A DNA stretch of 64,000 bases from Clostridiales bacterium PH28_bin88 (GTDB lineage: Bacteria; Bacillota; PH28-bin88): positions 124,001-188,000 of the forward strand of contig LAKY01000055.1 of the NCBI GenBank assembly GCA_000987045.1. The letters are read 5' to 3'. Position 1 is the first letter of the stretch. Each line of letters starts with the position of its first letter. Below are positions 26,108-35,416 of the stretch, piece by piece. The translations under genes and the position numbers were made by a program. The notes below the pieces were generated by a model that saw only the letters and a list, made by a program, of their open reading frames with translations, had not been told where the DNA came from and did no database searches.

Positions 26108-27535
26108 TTAGTCCTCGATCCCCGCCAGGTACTTGGCGATCTTCTTCTTAGCCTCCAAGTCATAAAAGGCTCTAATGGCAATCTTCTCCATGATGGGTGA
26201 CCCACCGCCGTGGATGCCGCTGATCTGCGAAGCGGCACCCGGCGCGGAAGCAATCAGGTTTTCGATCAGCCGGTAGCAGCGGTGCACTTTCTCCGCCGGT
26301 ACGTCTGCTTTGCGCATGATGTACTTTTCCAGGAGTCCCTTGGTTTCCGGGTTCAGGAAGTCCTCTTCGCGGGGCAGGGTAGCAGCCAGGCCACCGGCGA
26401 TATCCGCCAGGGTTTCAAATTCATGATAGATATTCACTCCTGCGTGGTAACGGGCCACGTTGGTATAGACTACGTCGGGGACGCAGGTGCCTGAGGCGGA
26501 ATTCTTACCGTTGACCGAAGCAGCAATACCCGCGGCGTAGACCAGTTCAGCCACCGTAATCATCTCCGCCAGCTTATCCCGCACATGGGACGCCTTTTCA
26601 ATCCCGTTATACTCCGCTACCAGGGCGGTGGTACCCATCAGGATGTCGGTCATGGCAGGCTTGCAGCCAGTGTAGCTGTGCCGGTGATAGGTGGCGAACA
26701 GGGCGGCCAGTTGCCCGGCCTGCCTGGTTTCCCCGCAGAGGAACACCCGCTCCCAGGGTACAAACACGTTGTCAAAGACGGTGATGGAGTGGGCTGCGCC
26801 GGTATTTTCGATTGGAGCGTGGAGTTCCTTACGCCGGTGCTGGTTATGCGACACCGTAATCAGGTAAATGCCCTCGCTGTCAGCTGGAATGGAAAAGGCC
26901 ACCGCGTAGTCTTTGTCGTCTTTGGTCATCGCCCGGGTGGGCACGGCGATTATCTCATCGGTATACGGGGCGATGGTGTTGTGGGCCTTGGCGCCCCGCA
27001 CGATAATCCCGTCTTCCCGCTTCTCCACCACTCTCAGGTAAAGGTCAGGGTCTTTTTGTTCAAAGGGGCGCAGGCTCCTGTCACCCTTCACGTCAGTCTG
27101 GGCGCAGTTAGCCACCAGGTCATTCTCCTGGAAGTACTGTAAGAATTTCAGGAAGCGCTCATGGTAGTTAGTGCCGTGCTCCAGGTCCGCGTCCTTGGTC
27201 ACCACCGACAGGGCGTTAATGGCGTCAATGCCCATGCACCGCTGGATGCAGCGGCCGGCCTTGTGGCAAAGGAGGCGTGTCACCTTCTGCTTTTTTAACA
27301 AGTCATCGTTGTTCTGGTGGATGTGGGTATATCGGTTAATCTTTTCGCCGGTAAGATGAGAGGTGGCTGTCAACAGGTCTTTAAACTCCGGTTCATCCAC
27401 CAGGTTATAGGTGAGGCCGATAGTGTGAATCCCCGGCATAAACTGCGGGTCATCCCGCGGTACTAATTTGCCGCCCATGTAAACGTTGGGGCGCATGCTA
27501 CGCAATTTTTCTAAATACTGTTCATAAGTCCTCAT
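26108..27535 (-). CDS. 4-hydroxybutyryl-CoA dehydratase/HpaB-family protein
   Basis: Protein of 475 residues from the family that contains the oxygen-dependent 4-hydroxyphenylacetate 3-hydroxylases (HpaB) and the anaerobic [4Fe-4S]/FAD dehydratase AbfD. The cluster ligands known from AbfD are all in place: Cys96 and Cys100 (CIQRC) and His284 with Cys291 (HRHSYTGC), which supports a radical dehydratase and not a monooxygenase. AbfD turns 4-hydroxybutyryl-CoA into crotonyl-CoA and can isomerise vinylacetyl-CoA. The ATG at 27535 has GGAGGAG upstream. As the first gene of the thioester operon it may open a path for a hydroxy or unsaturated acyl-CoA; the exact substrate is inferred. Confidence 0.85.
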   Translation of the reverse strand: MRTYEQYLEKLRSMRPNVYMGGKLVPRDDPQFMPGIHTIGLTYNLVDEPEFKDLLTATSHLTGEKINRYTHIHQNNDDLLKKQKVTRLLCHKAGRCIQRCMGIDAINALSVVTKDADLEHGTNYHERFLKFLQYFQENDLVANCAQTDVKGDRSLRPFEQKDPDLYLRVVEKREDGIIVRGAKAHNTIAPYTDEIIAVPTRAMTKDDKDYAVAFSIPADSEGIYLITVSHNQHRRKELHAPIENTGAAHSITVFDNVFVPWERVFLCGETRQAGQLAALFATYHRHSYTGCKPAMTDILMGTTALVAEYNGIEKASHVRDKLAEMITVAELVYAAGIAASVNGKNSASGTCVPDVVYTNVARYHAGVNIYHEFETLADIAGGLAATLPREEDFLNPETKGLLEKYIMRKADVPAEKVHRCYRLIENLIASAPGAASQISGIHGGGSPIMEKIAIRAFYDLEAKKKIAKYLAGIED

Positions 27536-27574
27536 GATATTTCTCCTCCCGTTTTAGAATTTCTCAATTTAAGC

Positions 27575-27658
27575 TTACCCTTTGACCATAGCTCCACCGT
27601 CGATAGCGATCACCTCACCGGTCATAAAGTCTGACGCCCTGGAGGCCACTATTGACGG
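27575..27658 (-). pseudogene. Remnant of an SDR gene (C-terminal 25 codons)
   Basis: Directly behind ilvD, in another frame and overlapping its last few bases, the minus strand encodes an SDR C-terminus (ASDFMTGEVIAIDGGAMVKG followed by TAA at 27577-27575). The motif is the conserved end of FabG-like dehydrogenases. Nothing of the rest of that gene remains, since the preceding bases are ilvD. It looks like the scar of a deletion or of an ilvD insertion into an older SDR gene. Confidence 0.65.
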
Positions 27659-29316
27659 CGTCCCAGCACTGCGCCACCGGCGGCAGAACTCACCAGTTGG
27701 GCGTACCGGGCCAAGTAGCCGTAGTCGATCTTGGGCGCAGGCTTCTTCCATTCCGCCTGCCGCCGATCCAGTTCTTCTTCGGCTACCAGTACGTTTAGCC
27801 GCCCGCCGTGAATGTCGATCTCGATCAGATCGCCGTCCTGCACCAGCGCGATGGGCCCGCCCATGGCAGCCTCCGGCGAGATGTGCCCCACAGAGGAGCC
27901 CCTGGTTGCCCCGGAGAACCGGCCGTCGGTAATCAGGGCCACCTCCTTGTCCAGCCCCATCCCCGCCAGGGCCTTGGTCACCCCCAGCATCTCCTGCATC
28001 CCCGGGCCACCCTGCGGACCTTCGTAACGTACCACGATTACCTCTCCGGGGTTGATGCGTTTTTCCCAAACCGCCTGGAAGGCCTCCGGCTCGGATTCGA
28101 ATACCCGGGCCGGCCCGATATGGTGCATCACTTCGGGTGCTACAGCCGCCGACTTGACCACCGCCCCTTCGGGGGCCAGGTTGCCCCGCAGTACCGTAAT
28201 GCCGCCTACCGGGCTGTAGGGACTTTCGAAAGGCCTGATCACCTCCCGGTCCATCACGGCGACTCCTTCCAGCAGCTCTCGCACCGTCCGGCCGGTAACC
28301 GTGATAGCGCTCCCGTCGATCAGTTCATGGGCATACAACTCGGCCATTACCGCCTGGATGCCGCCCGCCTGGTGCAGGTCTTCCATGAAGTGCTTCCCCG
28401 CCGGGCTTAGCCGCACCAGGTTGGGGGTACGCTGGCTGATCTCATTGGCCAGATCGAGGTCGAGGGGGATGCCCGCCTCATGGGCAATGGCCGGCAAATG
28501 AAGCATGGTGTTGGTGGAACACCCGATGGCCATGTCCACGGTCAGGGCGTTAAGAAAAGCTTTCCTTGTCAATATGTCCCGCGGCCTCAGGTTTTGTTCC
28601 AAGAGCCGTATCACCTGCCGGCCGGCCGCTTTGGCCAGCCTGCGCCGGCTGGCAAAGACCGCGGGAATGGTGCCATTGCCCGGCAGTCCCATCCCCAGGG
28701 CCTCAGTGAGGCAGTTCATGGAGTTGGCGGTGTAAAGACCCGCACAACTGCCACAAGTGGGGCAGCCTTCTTCCTCCATTTCCTGGAGTTCCTCGGGTGT
28801 TACCAGCCCTGCCTGTACGCCCGCCCCGGCTTCGCCCACATTGATGATGGCTATCCTTCTACCCTTGTATCTCCCGGCCAACATGGGACCCCCGCTGACC
28901 ACAATGGTAGGCAGGTTCAGCCTCGCCGCCGCCATCAACATCCCCGGAACTATCTTGTCGCAGTTCGGGATCAGCACCAGGGCATCCAGCTGGTGGGCGC
29001 GGGCCATTACCTCGATGGAGTCGGCGATCAACTCGCGGCTGGCCAGGGAGTATTTCATCCCTTCATGGTTCATGGCAATGCCGTCACAGACGGCAATGGC
29101 GGGAAATTCCACCGGCGTACCCCCGGCCATACGAACACCGGCCTTAACAGCCTCAGCGATTTCGTCAAGATGCATGTGCCCGGGGACGATCTCGTTCTGG
29201 GAGTTGACGATGCCGACCAAAGGCCGGTCCATCTCTTCCCGGGTCAACCCCAGGGCGTACAACAGCGCCCGTGAACCGGCGCGGTGCAACCCCTTTTTCA
29301 TCACGTCACTGTTCAC
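27649..29316 (-). CDS. ilvD: Dihydroxy-acid dehydratase family protein (IlvD/Edd)
   Basis: Fe-S dehydratase of 555 residues, the normal IlvD length. The cluster-binding cysteines are visible in [10 protein letters not shown] and [15 protein letters not shown], and [11 protein letters not shown] is the conserved C-terminal motif. IlvD makes the 2-oxo acids of branched-chain amino acid synthesis; relatives dehydrate sugar acids. No other branched-chain biosynthesis gene is nearby, while a LarA-domain protein is directly upstream (stop and GTG start share a base), so a catabolic role in hydroxy-acid metabolism is possible. The GTG at 29316 has a GAGGAG site. An SDR scar follows its 3' end. Confidence 0.9.
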   Translation of the reverse strand: MNSDVMKKGLHRAGSRALLYALGLTREEMDRPLVGIVNSQNEIVPGHMHLDEIAEAVKAGVRMAGGTPVEFPAIAVCDGIAMNHEGMKYSLASRELIADSIEVMARAHQLDALVLIPNCDKIVPGMLMAAARLNLPTIVVSGGPMLAGRYKGRRIAIINVGEAGAGVQAGLVTPEELQEMEEEGCPTCGSCAGLYTANSMNCLTEALGMGLPGNGTIPAVFASRRRLAKAAGRQVIRLLEQNLRPRDILTRKAFLNALTVDMAIGCSTNTMLHLPAIAHEAGIPLDLDLANEISQRTPNLVRLSPAGKHFMEDLHQAGGIQAVMAELYAHELIDGSAITVTGRTVRELLEGVAVMDREVIRPFESPYSPVGGITVLRGNLAPEGAVVKSAAVAPEVMHHIGPARVFESEPEAFQAVWEKRINPGEVIVVRYEGPQGGPGMQEMLGVTKALAGMGLDKEVALITDGRFSGATRGSSVGHISPEAAMGGPIALVQDGDLIEIDIHGGRLNVLVAEEELDRRQAEWKKPAPKIDYGYLARYAQLVSSAAGGAVLGRRQ

Positions 29317-30614
29317 TAACTTTCTCCTCTCCCTTCCTTTTGGCTGGTTTCGCTCTCGAAACTGAAGGGGACACGCACCAGGTTGCCATCCCCGTCAAAG
29401 TCCAACGGGAAAGACCCGTCCAGGGTGGAAATGTCCGGCCTTCCCCTGAGGTCTTCCAGCACCACCGGGGACACCAGCATTTCGGAAAGCTGCAAGGTGT
29501 TCTTGATCCACGCCGCCCGGACGGTTTCCGGTTCCTTGCCGCCCAAGGTCGACAGGGCCGCCTCGATAACCTCCCGGTCGCTATCGAAGTAGATGGGGAT
29601 GCGGGCGCCTTCCGGCCGGGCGGCGGTAAGGGTGTTGGCATAGGTGGATCGGCGGTCCATGCTCTCCACCAGCCGGGTGGTGGTGAAATCCGCCCGCCCG
29701 ATGCCGGTAGCGTTGCCGTGGGTGTGGGGAGAAAGCCCCCGCACAAAAATCCGCAGGATGCGCGGCAGGCCCATGGGATCGTCCCACTTCCTCCCTACCA
29801 CGTTGGGGTCCATCCCCGACCCGCTGATCTCTTTGCCGATCTCGTCCACGATCAAGAGATCCAGGCGGTCCACCGGGAGACGGGGGAGCATGCGCACGGC
29901 TTCATCCAGCAACAGCGCCTCCCGCTCCGGCATCTCCTCTGGCGCCACAACTTCCACCCGGGCGGTTTCATCGTAACCGTTTTCCAAAATAGCCAGGCCC
30001 AACAGCACCTTGCCGGTGGCCAGCACCACCCTGGCCGCCGAGTCCAGCAGCTGGCTGTCGGTGCCGTGTTCGATGGTGGCCTGGTGCAGTGCGATGGCGC
30101 CCTGGTGTTTTCCCATACCAATAACCAGCATCTTGAGCAGCCCGCTCTGCACTGAACCGAAAAAGAGGGTGTGAGGTTTTACCCGGTTAACCACCACGAT
30201 ATGGTCCGCTGCCGCGGCATGCCGGTCCAGGTAAACCGGAATACCCTCAGCCGTCCGGCCAACCTGCACTACTTCCAGGGAGGAGACAACCGGGCAACCG
30301 ATGTATTCCTCAGTAACCCCGTAAGACTGCAGCACCCGCAGTTGGCCGGCGGCGGTCGCCCCTCCGTGGCTGCCCATGGCGGGGATGACAAAGGGTATGA
30401 CCCCACACTGCTTCAATTCTTCCACCAGGTGCTTCACGATGCGGTGGATGTCCCTGATCCCGCGGCTGCCTACCCCGATGCACACCCTGTCCCCTTGACG
30501 GACCCTGCCGGCGAGATTAAACCCAGCCAATTCCCTCCGGACAGCCGCTTCCAGGTCATCGAGCCTCACCCGGTTCAACGCCTGGGCAATCCGGGTCATC
30601 TTCCAGAAACTCAC
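29316..30614 (-). CDS. Lactate racemase N-domain (LarA/DUF2088) protein
   Basis: Protein of 432 residues related to the N-terminal domain of the nickel-pincer lactate racemase Lar[10 protein letters not shown] and a later [11 protein letters not shown] segment supply the conserved histidines, and GMGKHQGA follows. LarA-type enzymes racemise 2-hydroxy acids, and related proteins are found in several hydroxy-acid pathways, but the maturation genes larB, larC and larE are not in this window. The start is a GTG at 30614 with a GGGGGT site. It sits between IorB and IlvD, 12 bp after iorB. The substrate is unknown, and without the cofactor genes in sight racemase activity is only inferred. Confidence 0.75.
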   Translation of the reverse strand: MSFWKMTRIAQALNRVRLDDLEAAVRRELAGFNLAGRVRQGDRVCIGVGSRGIRDIHRIVKHLVEELKQCGVIPFVIPAMGSHGGATAAGQLRVLQSYGVTEEYIGCPVVSSLEVVQVGRTAEGIPVYLDRHAAAADHIVVVNRVKPHTLFFGSVQSGLLKMLVIGMGKHQGAIALHQATIEHGTDSQLLDSAARVVLATGKVLLGLAILENGYDETARVEVVAPEEMPEREALLLDEAVRMLPRLPVDRLDLLIVDEIGKEISGSGMDPNVVGRKWDDPMGLPRILRIFVRGLSPHTHGNATGIGRADFTTTRLVESMDRRSTYANTLTAARPEGARIPIYFDSDREVIEAALSTLGGKEPETVRAAWIKNTLQLSEMLVSPVVLEDLRGRPDISTLDGSFPLDFDGDGNLVRVPFSFESETSQKEGRGES

Positions 30615-30626
30615 GCCCGTTACCCC

Positions 30627-31256
30627 CTACACTACCAGGCCTATGCTCATCGGCCGGACAGCGGCAACTCCCAGTTGGAAGGCCTTCAGGTTCAGGTCCA
30701 GTACTTCCCCGCGGAACTGGCCAGCGATCACCCGCCGGTAATCCCCTTCCGCCACCGGGAGCAGGCCGGACCCCGCCAATGCCCCTACCATCACCATGTT
30801 GGCCGCCACAGCGTTCCCGGCTTCCATCGCCAGTTGGGTCGCCTCCACGGTTTGCAGCTCCCGGCTCATGCGGCGCACCACTTCCACCACAGCATCCAGG
30901 GAGGGGTAACTGGTCTCCCCGATCAGCACCCCCAGCGGGTATACCGGGCGGGTATTCATGATCACCGCCGTGCCGGGGTTGCCGTATTCCTTCAAGATCC
31001 GCAGCGTTTCCAGCGGCTCAAAGCCCATCACGATGTCCGCACTGCCCTTGGGAATCAGAGGCCCCAGGGCTTCATGGCGAAACAAGCGCACATGGCTCAT
31101 CACCGACCCGCCCCGCTGGGAGGCGCCAAAAGTCTCCCCCACTGTCACCCTGAACCCGCATTCCGCCGCGGTCAGGGCGACCATCTGGGAAGCCAGCACG
31201 TTCCCCTGGCCTCCCACACCCGTGATCACAATATTGGTGTAACTCTTGTCAGGCAT
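30627..31256 (-). CDS. iorB: Indolepyruvate ferredoxin oxidoreductase, beta subunit
   Basis: Gamma-domain subunit of 209 residues of a 2-oxoacid:ferredoxin oxidoreductase, recognised by the GVGGQGNVLAS opening and GETFGASQRGGSVMSHVR. With the alpha subunit encoded 3 bp upstream it oxidises aryl 2-oxo acids (indolepyruvate, phenylpyruvate) to aryl-acetyl-CoA and reduced ferredoxin, or performs the reverse carboxylation. The ATG at 31256 has a perfect AAAGGAGGTG site that lies inside the end of iorA. The IorAB order and overlap are those of a working pair. Confidence 0.93.
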   Translation of the reverse strand: MPDKSYTNIVITGVGGQGNVLASQMVALTAAECGFRVTVGETFGASQRGGSVMSHVRLFRHEALGPLIPKGSADIVMGFEPLETLRILKEYGNPGTAVIMNTRPVYPLGVLIGETSYPSLDAVVEVVRRMSRELQTVEATQLAMEAGNAVAANMVMVGALAGSGLLPVAEGDYRRVIAGQFRGEVLDLNLKAFQLGVAAVRPMSIGLVV

Positions 31257-31259
31257 GGG

Positions 31260-33182
31260 CTACACCTCCTTTTCCACGATAATGGCCTGCTGCGGGCAGA
31301 GTGAGGCGCAAACACCACAGCCGTTGCACACCGCCTCGTCGATCCGCGCCTTGCCGGCCGTGTCATCCCAGATGTTGGCCGGGCAGGAGAACACCCGGTT
31401 GCAGAACCGGTTGCAGCCGCAGGATGCGGCTATGCACCGCTCCTGGTCCACGTAAACCCGGGTCTTGGCCATGCCCTTTACCGCCACCAGGATGCAAGCA
31501 CGGCGGAGGATCAATACCTTGGTGCCCGGCTCCTGGATCAGGCGGTATACCAGGCGGGTGATCGCTTCCACGTCATACGGGTCCTGGATGTAGACCGGCA
31601 GCCCCAGTCCCCGGGCTACCTGTTCGATGCTCAATTGTGCCGCCGGCTGGCCGGAGGCGGTGACCCCCGACCCCGGGTGGGGCTGGTGGCCGGTCATGGC
31701 GGTGGTCTCGTTGTCCAGCACCACGCTCAGGAAATTGGCGCCGTTGTACCTGGCGTTGATGAGGGCCGGCACCACCGCGTGGTAAAAGGTGGAGTCCCCC
31801 ACCACCGAGATGGTGGGCTGGGTATAACCAAACCGATCCAGTTTGCCAAAGCCGCAGGCCAGCCCGGTGCCGGACCCCATGGAGTGAACGGTGTGCAGCA
31901 GGAAGTGCCCTGTCTTGCCCCGGCCCATGGCGTAGCACCCGATGTCCCCCATCACCAGCCCCTCCCGGCCGTCCAGTTGGAGGGCGGACTTGATCGCCCA
32001 GTAGGAAGCCCGGTGCGGGCACCCGGCGCAGAAAGCCCTGTCCCTTTCCGGCAGAGCGGCTGGTAACACCTCGTCCGCCGAGCGCGCGTAGCCCTCCGGC
32101 CTGGCCTGGTACGGAACTCCCGTGACCCGGGACAGGACCTGCACCATGATGTCCGCGTCCATTTCCCCGATGCCCGGCCCTTTCGGGCCTGCCACCTGGC
32201 CGTTCTTTTTCCCGTACAGCTTGAAAACAGGCAACTCATCCCGGTGGTAGGCCATCAAGCTGGTCACCTGTTCTTCAATGAATGGCTCCACTTCCTCGCA
32301 GAAGACCACTTGGACGGCGTGCCTCAGGTGGTTTAAGACAAACTGTTCCGGCAAGGGCCAGGTCATCCCCAGCTTCAGCACACCCACCCGATCGTGCAGT
32401 GCCAACAGCTCCAGCGCCTCTTTGGTGTAGAAGTACCCCGGCCCTGCCGTAACCACCACGACTTCCGCATCCGCCGGCCCTTCGTACCGGTTGAACGGGC
32501 TGGTGTCCGCCCAGCGGGCTGCCCGTAGCAGTTTAGCCTCCAGTTCCGGGTGGGCCTGCGGGGTGGTCAGGAACTTTTCCGTTTTGCTTACCCGCGGGCG
32601 GGGCTCTTGGTCAATAATGTCTTCCAGGGTGACATTCCCGCTGGCGTGGCAAATACGGGTGACATTCCTGATGATTACCGGCAGCCTTAATTCTTCCGAC
32701 AACCCGTAGGCGACCTTGACCATGTCCCGCGCCTCCTGGGGATTGGCGGGCTCCATCACCGGCAGGTGGGCCGCCTTGGCCAGATACCGCGAGTCTTCCT
32801 CCTTGATGCTGGAATGGGCGTTGGGGTCGTCCCCCAGCACCACCAGCATCCCCGCCTTGCATCCCGAGAGGGAAACGCTGGAAAGAAAGTCCAGCGCCAC
32901 GTTCATGCCGTCCGGCTTCATCACGGTGATGGATCGCAGGCCGGCAAAGGAAGCCGCGGCGGCACTTTCCGTGGCCACCTTCTCATTGGTGGACCACTCC
33001 GCATACACTCCAAACTCATCCGCCAGCCTGGCCAGCACGTCCAGCACCTCGGCCGAAGGTGAACCAGGGTAGGAAGCGGCAAACCTGACCCCTGCTTCAA
33101 GGGCTCCCCGGGCCACCGCTTCGTTGCCCGTCAGCACCACCGAACGGCCCGGTTCCCGCAAGCGTACTGCTGCCACACTCAT
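31260..33182 (-). CDS. iorA: Indolepyruvate ferredoxin oxidoreductase, alpha subunit
   Basis: Thiamine-diphosphate subunit of 640 residues. The N-terminal pyrimidine-binding part (SYPGSPSAEVLD), the ThDP motif GDSTFYHAVVPALINA and a C-terminal two-cluster ferredoxin domain (CNGCGVCASLCP is the second site) are all present. The first cluster site is unusual (CIAASCGCNRFCNRV), though IorA proteins do vary here. The ATG at 33182 overlaps the stop of the FrhB-like gene (ATGA), so the two are translationally coupled. It oxidises aryl-pyruvates in amino acid fermentation; here it could provide arylacetyl-CoA or run in the synthetic direction. Confidence 0.94.
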   Translation of the reverse strand: MSVAAVRLREPGRSVVLTGNEAVARGALEAGVRFAASYPGSPSAEVLDVLARLADEFGVYAEWSTNEKVATESAAAASFAGLRSITVMKPDGMNVALDFLSSVSLSGCKAGMLVVLGDDPNAHSSIKEEDSRYLAKAAHLPVMEPANPQEARDMVKVAYGLSEELRLPVIIRNVTRICHASGNVTLEDIIDQEPRPRVSKTEKFLTTPQAHPELEAKLLRAARWADTSPFNRYEGPADAEVVVVTAGPGYFYTKEALELLALHDRVGVLKLGMTWPLPEQFVLNHLRHAVQVVFCEEVEPFIEEQVTSLMAYHRDELPVFKLYGKKNGQVAGPKGPGIGEMDADIMVQVLSRVTGVPYQARPEGYARSADEVLPAALPERDRAFCAGCPHRASYWAIKSALQLDGREGLVMGDIGCYAMGRGKTGHFLLHTVHSMGSGTGLACGFGKLDRFGYTQPTISVVGDSTFYHAVVPALINARYNGANFLSVVLDNETTAMTGHQPHPGSGVTASGQPAAQLSIEQVARGLGLPVYIQDPYDVEAITRLVYRLIQEPGTKVLILRRACILVAVKGMAKTRVYVDQERCIAASCGCNRFCNRVFSCPANIWDDTAGKARIDEAVCNGCGVCASLCPQQAIIVEKEV

Positions 33183-34282
33183 CCTGCCTGCACCTCCAAC
33201 CCAAGGATTTGTTCTTTGTCAGCGTCATCCACCTGGAGGTAAGCGGCCTGCCCATCCTCCCAGAGGCGTAATACCCTGATCTTTTTGTTCAGTACCGCCT
33301 GGCGCAGGATCGGGATCCTTTCCTCCGGGTATGGTTTCACTTCCAGTACCCCGGCCTGCCGGGCCCGTTCCACCAGGTCGGCCCCGCGCCTGGTCCGTAC
33401 CACCAGGGTGTTCCATTCCGGATCGTACTCGGTGGACCCCACCGACACATCGGCAAACTCGGCGGTGCTATCGAAACACTGCAGGCAGGCCGGCCGGATG
33501 AAGGGTCTCACCTCGTCCACCGGCCAGCGGTAGACCCTCTCGGCGGTCCGCACCTCCAGCCCCTCCAGAGGGATGTCGATGGCGAGCACCTGCTGCGGGT
33601 CTACCCGGGCGGCAAGCCACCGGTAAAACCCGGGGTCCAGCGCCCAGAAGCAGAACAGGCCAATCACCAGCGAGGCGGTGCCGGCCGGCAGGTGGGGCAC
33701 CCCGTCTCCCGCGGCCAGACCCTGCAGCTTGCGGACGGCGGTTACCTGGCAGGGCCGGCCGACCACGCCCGTCCGCCGGCTTCCCTCCCCGACCGCCTGG
33801 TGGAAACCCGTCATGGTGGGACAGGCCGAGTACTTGGAACCGGCACAGGCCAGTACCTCCTCCCGGGAGCGGACCACCCGGGGAGCCGGGTAGCTGCCGC
33901 CATTCCCCCGGGTCAGTACCGCCGCATCAATGTCTCCCTGTTCCAGGGCGAAAACGGTCAAGGCGGATACCGTCCCGCCATACTGCCCTCCGCCGGCTAC
34001 CTGTACATCCGCCGCGCGGGCAAACAACAGCGCCGTGTGCCTTCCCAGCACCGCATCGTCCCGCTTTTCACCGAAGACCTGGCGGTCCAGTTGTGAAAGA
34101 TCGGTGGCGGTACGGGGACAGACCCGGTAGCAGTTACCGTCCTCGAGGCCGCACGGGTGGATGACCGCCACTTTTTCATCCACTGTTTTTATGTACGGGC
34201 ACATTCCCACGCACATGCCGCAGCCCGTGCAGAGGTTTTTGTCCAATACCTCTGCCTGCAAATCACGCGCTCCCTTGGGCAT
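33179..34282 (-). CDS. Coenzyme F420 hydrogenase/dehydrogenase beta-subunit (FrhB) family protein
   Basis: Fe-S flavoprotein of about 367 residues with an N-terminal ferredoxin part (CTGCGMCVGMCP and the later CYRVCP) and the FrhB N- and C-domains (GRPCQVTAVRKLQGL and CLQCFDSTAEFADVSVGS). FrhB-family proteins transfer electrons between Fe-S clusters and a flavin or deazaflavin; many bacterial members use ferredoxin and not F420. Its coding region overlaps the LUD gene upstream by about 20 bp and iorA downstream by 4 bp, so it probably delivers or collects electrons for IorAB. I chose the ATG at 34282 after AAGGAG; an ATG at 34306 is possible. Confidence 0.87.
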   Translation of the reverse strand: MPKGARDLQAEVLDKNLCTGCGMCVGMCPYIKTVDEKVAVIHPCGLEDGNCYRVCPRTATDLSQLDRQVFGEKRDDAVLGRHTALLFARAADVQVAGGGQYGGTVSALTVFALEQGDIDAAVLTRGNGGSYPAPRVVRSREEVLACAGSKYSACPTMTGFHQAVGEGSRRTGVVGRPCQVTAVRKLQGLAAGDGVPHLPAGTASLVIGLFCFWALDPGFYRWLAARVDPQQVLAIDIPLEGLEVRTAERVYRWPVDEVRPFIRPACLQCFDSTAEFADVSVGSTEYDPEWNTLVVRTRRGADLVERARQAGVLEVKPYPEERIPILRQAVLNKKIRVLRLWEDGQAAYLQVDDADKEQILGLEVQAG

Positions 34283-35411
34283 CTCTCGTCCACTCCTTTT
34301 CTTCATCCTGCGGGGGTGCTGTTACCAGCCCCCGACCATCTTGCTGGCACCGGAGGATCATGCCGGGTATATCGATCCCCAGCGGGCAGGACTCCCGGCA
34401 CCGGCCGCAGCCGTCGCACTCCATGAGCCCTACATCCGCCGCTGCCGCCAGGCCCGAGGCGAAGGCGGTCATCACCACCCCGATCCCGCCGGGGTAAATC
34501 CCTCCGCCAAAACCTGTTCCGCGCCGCTGGAAAGCCGGGCAGACCCGCAGGCACTCGCCGCAGTCCATGCACAAGAGGGCCTCGCCGAAGCCTTCATTGG
34601 CCATTCTCCGCCGGCCGTTGTCCAGAAGCACCACATGCACCTCCTTGGGGCCGTGCATCCCGTGAACCATCTTGGACTCGATGTCTCCTGTCTGGCTGGG
34701 CCCGGTATTGAGAGAAAGATAAGTGCAAATGTCCGCTCCGACCCGGCAGGCGGAAGCCGCCCGGGCCAGCAGCCAGGCTCCTTCCAGATCGGGCACGATC
34801 TTGTCAAAGCCCGTCACCGCGATGTGGGTGTAACTCATGTTGGCCACCCCCCGGAGGTTGCCAGCATCTTCCAGTAGCATCAAGGATCCGGTAGCGGCCA
34901 CCACCGCGCTGGCGCCGGTCAAGCCGTAGCGGGAGGCGGCCAGGTACTGCCGCAAGAAGATGCGCAAGCTGTCCAAAACCTCACGCCGGCTCTTCACCCC
35001 CAAGCGGCGCGCCAGTTGGTCCCACCCCTCCGGTGATAAGGACCTGCTACCGCCAGGTCCCAGCAGTTGCCGGGCGAAGGCCTCCAGGGAAGCTTCCACT
35101 ACTTCGGTTCCCTCAGCCCTTGCCGCGGTAGCAATGGAAATTTCATCAAGGGTGCGCGACCCGCTGACCACCACCGACGGCGCACCCTTGAGCACTCCCA
35201 GGATGTACTCCCGGGCTTCCCCGGCGGTGCCGGCGACAAATACCTCACACTTCTTGTCCTTAATTGAATCCACTGCCTGCTGCAGGTAGCGGTCCAGTTG
35301 GTCCAGGGTGCTGCTTTTCAACTGGCGTACCCCGGGTATCAGGTCGGGATAACGGGCCAGCACCCGGTTCCGCCGGGCGGCGAGAGTACTGTTAATTGCT
35401 GGAGGTGCCAT
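34263..35411 (-). CDS. LUD-domain 4Fe-4S protein (LutB-like)
   Basis: Protein of 382 residues with an N-terminal LUD domain (LutB/LutC type; VVAATGSLMLLEDAGNLRGVANMS is the typical region) and two C-terminal 4Fe-4S sites (CMDCGECLRVCP and CDGCGRCRESCP). LutABC oxidise L-lactate in Bacillus; LUD Fe-S proteins elsewhere act as electron-transfer modules with flavoproteins. The ATG at 35411 has GGAGG about 12 bases upstream. It follows the larger LUD-CCG fusion by 5 bp and overlaps the FrhB gene. The two LUD proteins resemble each other, so this one may have arisen by duplication without the CCG part. Confidence 0.83.
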   Translation of the reverse strand: MAPPAINSTLAARRNRVLARYPDLIPGVRQLKSSTLDQLDRYLQQAVDSIKDKKCEVFVAGTAGEAREYILGVLKGAPSVVVSGSRTLDEISIATAARAEGTEVVEASLEAFARQLLGPGGSRSLSPEGWDQLARRLGVKSRREVLDSLRIFLRQYLAASRYGLTGASAVVAATGSLMLLEDAGNLRGVANMSYTHIAVTGFDKIVPDLEGAWLLARAASACRVGADICTYLSLNTGPSQTGDIESKMVHGMHGPKEVHVVLLDNGRRRMANEGFGEALLCMDCGECLRVCPAFQRRGTGFGGGIYPGGIGVVMTAFASGLAAAADVGLMECDGCGRCRESCPLGIDIPGMILRCQQDGRGLVTAPPQDEEKEWTRDAQGSA

Positions 35412-35416
35412 CGTTC

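Noticed and set aside
27575-28069. Open frame of 164 codons on the minus strand
   Set aside because: Most of it is an off-frame reading of ilvD; only the last 25 codons are meaningful, as an SDR remnant.
30171-31304. Long open frame on the plus strand opposite the LarA-domain and iorB genes
   Set aside because: His/Pro/Arg-rich composition typical of the complement of GC-rich coding sequence, no ribosome site, and well-recognised genes lie opposite.
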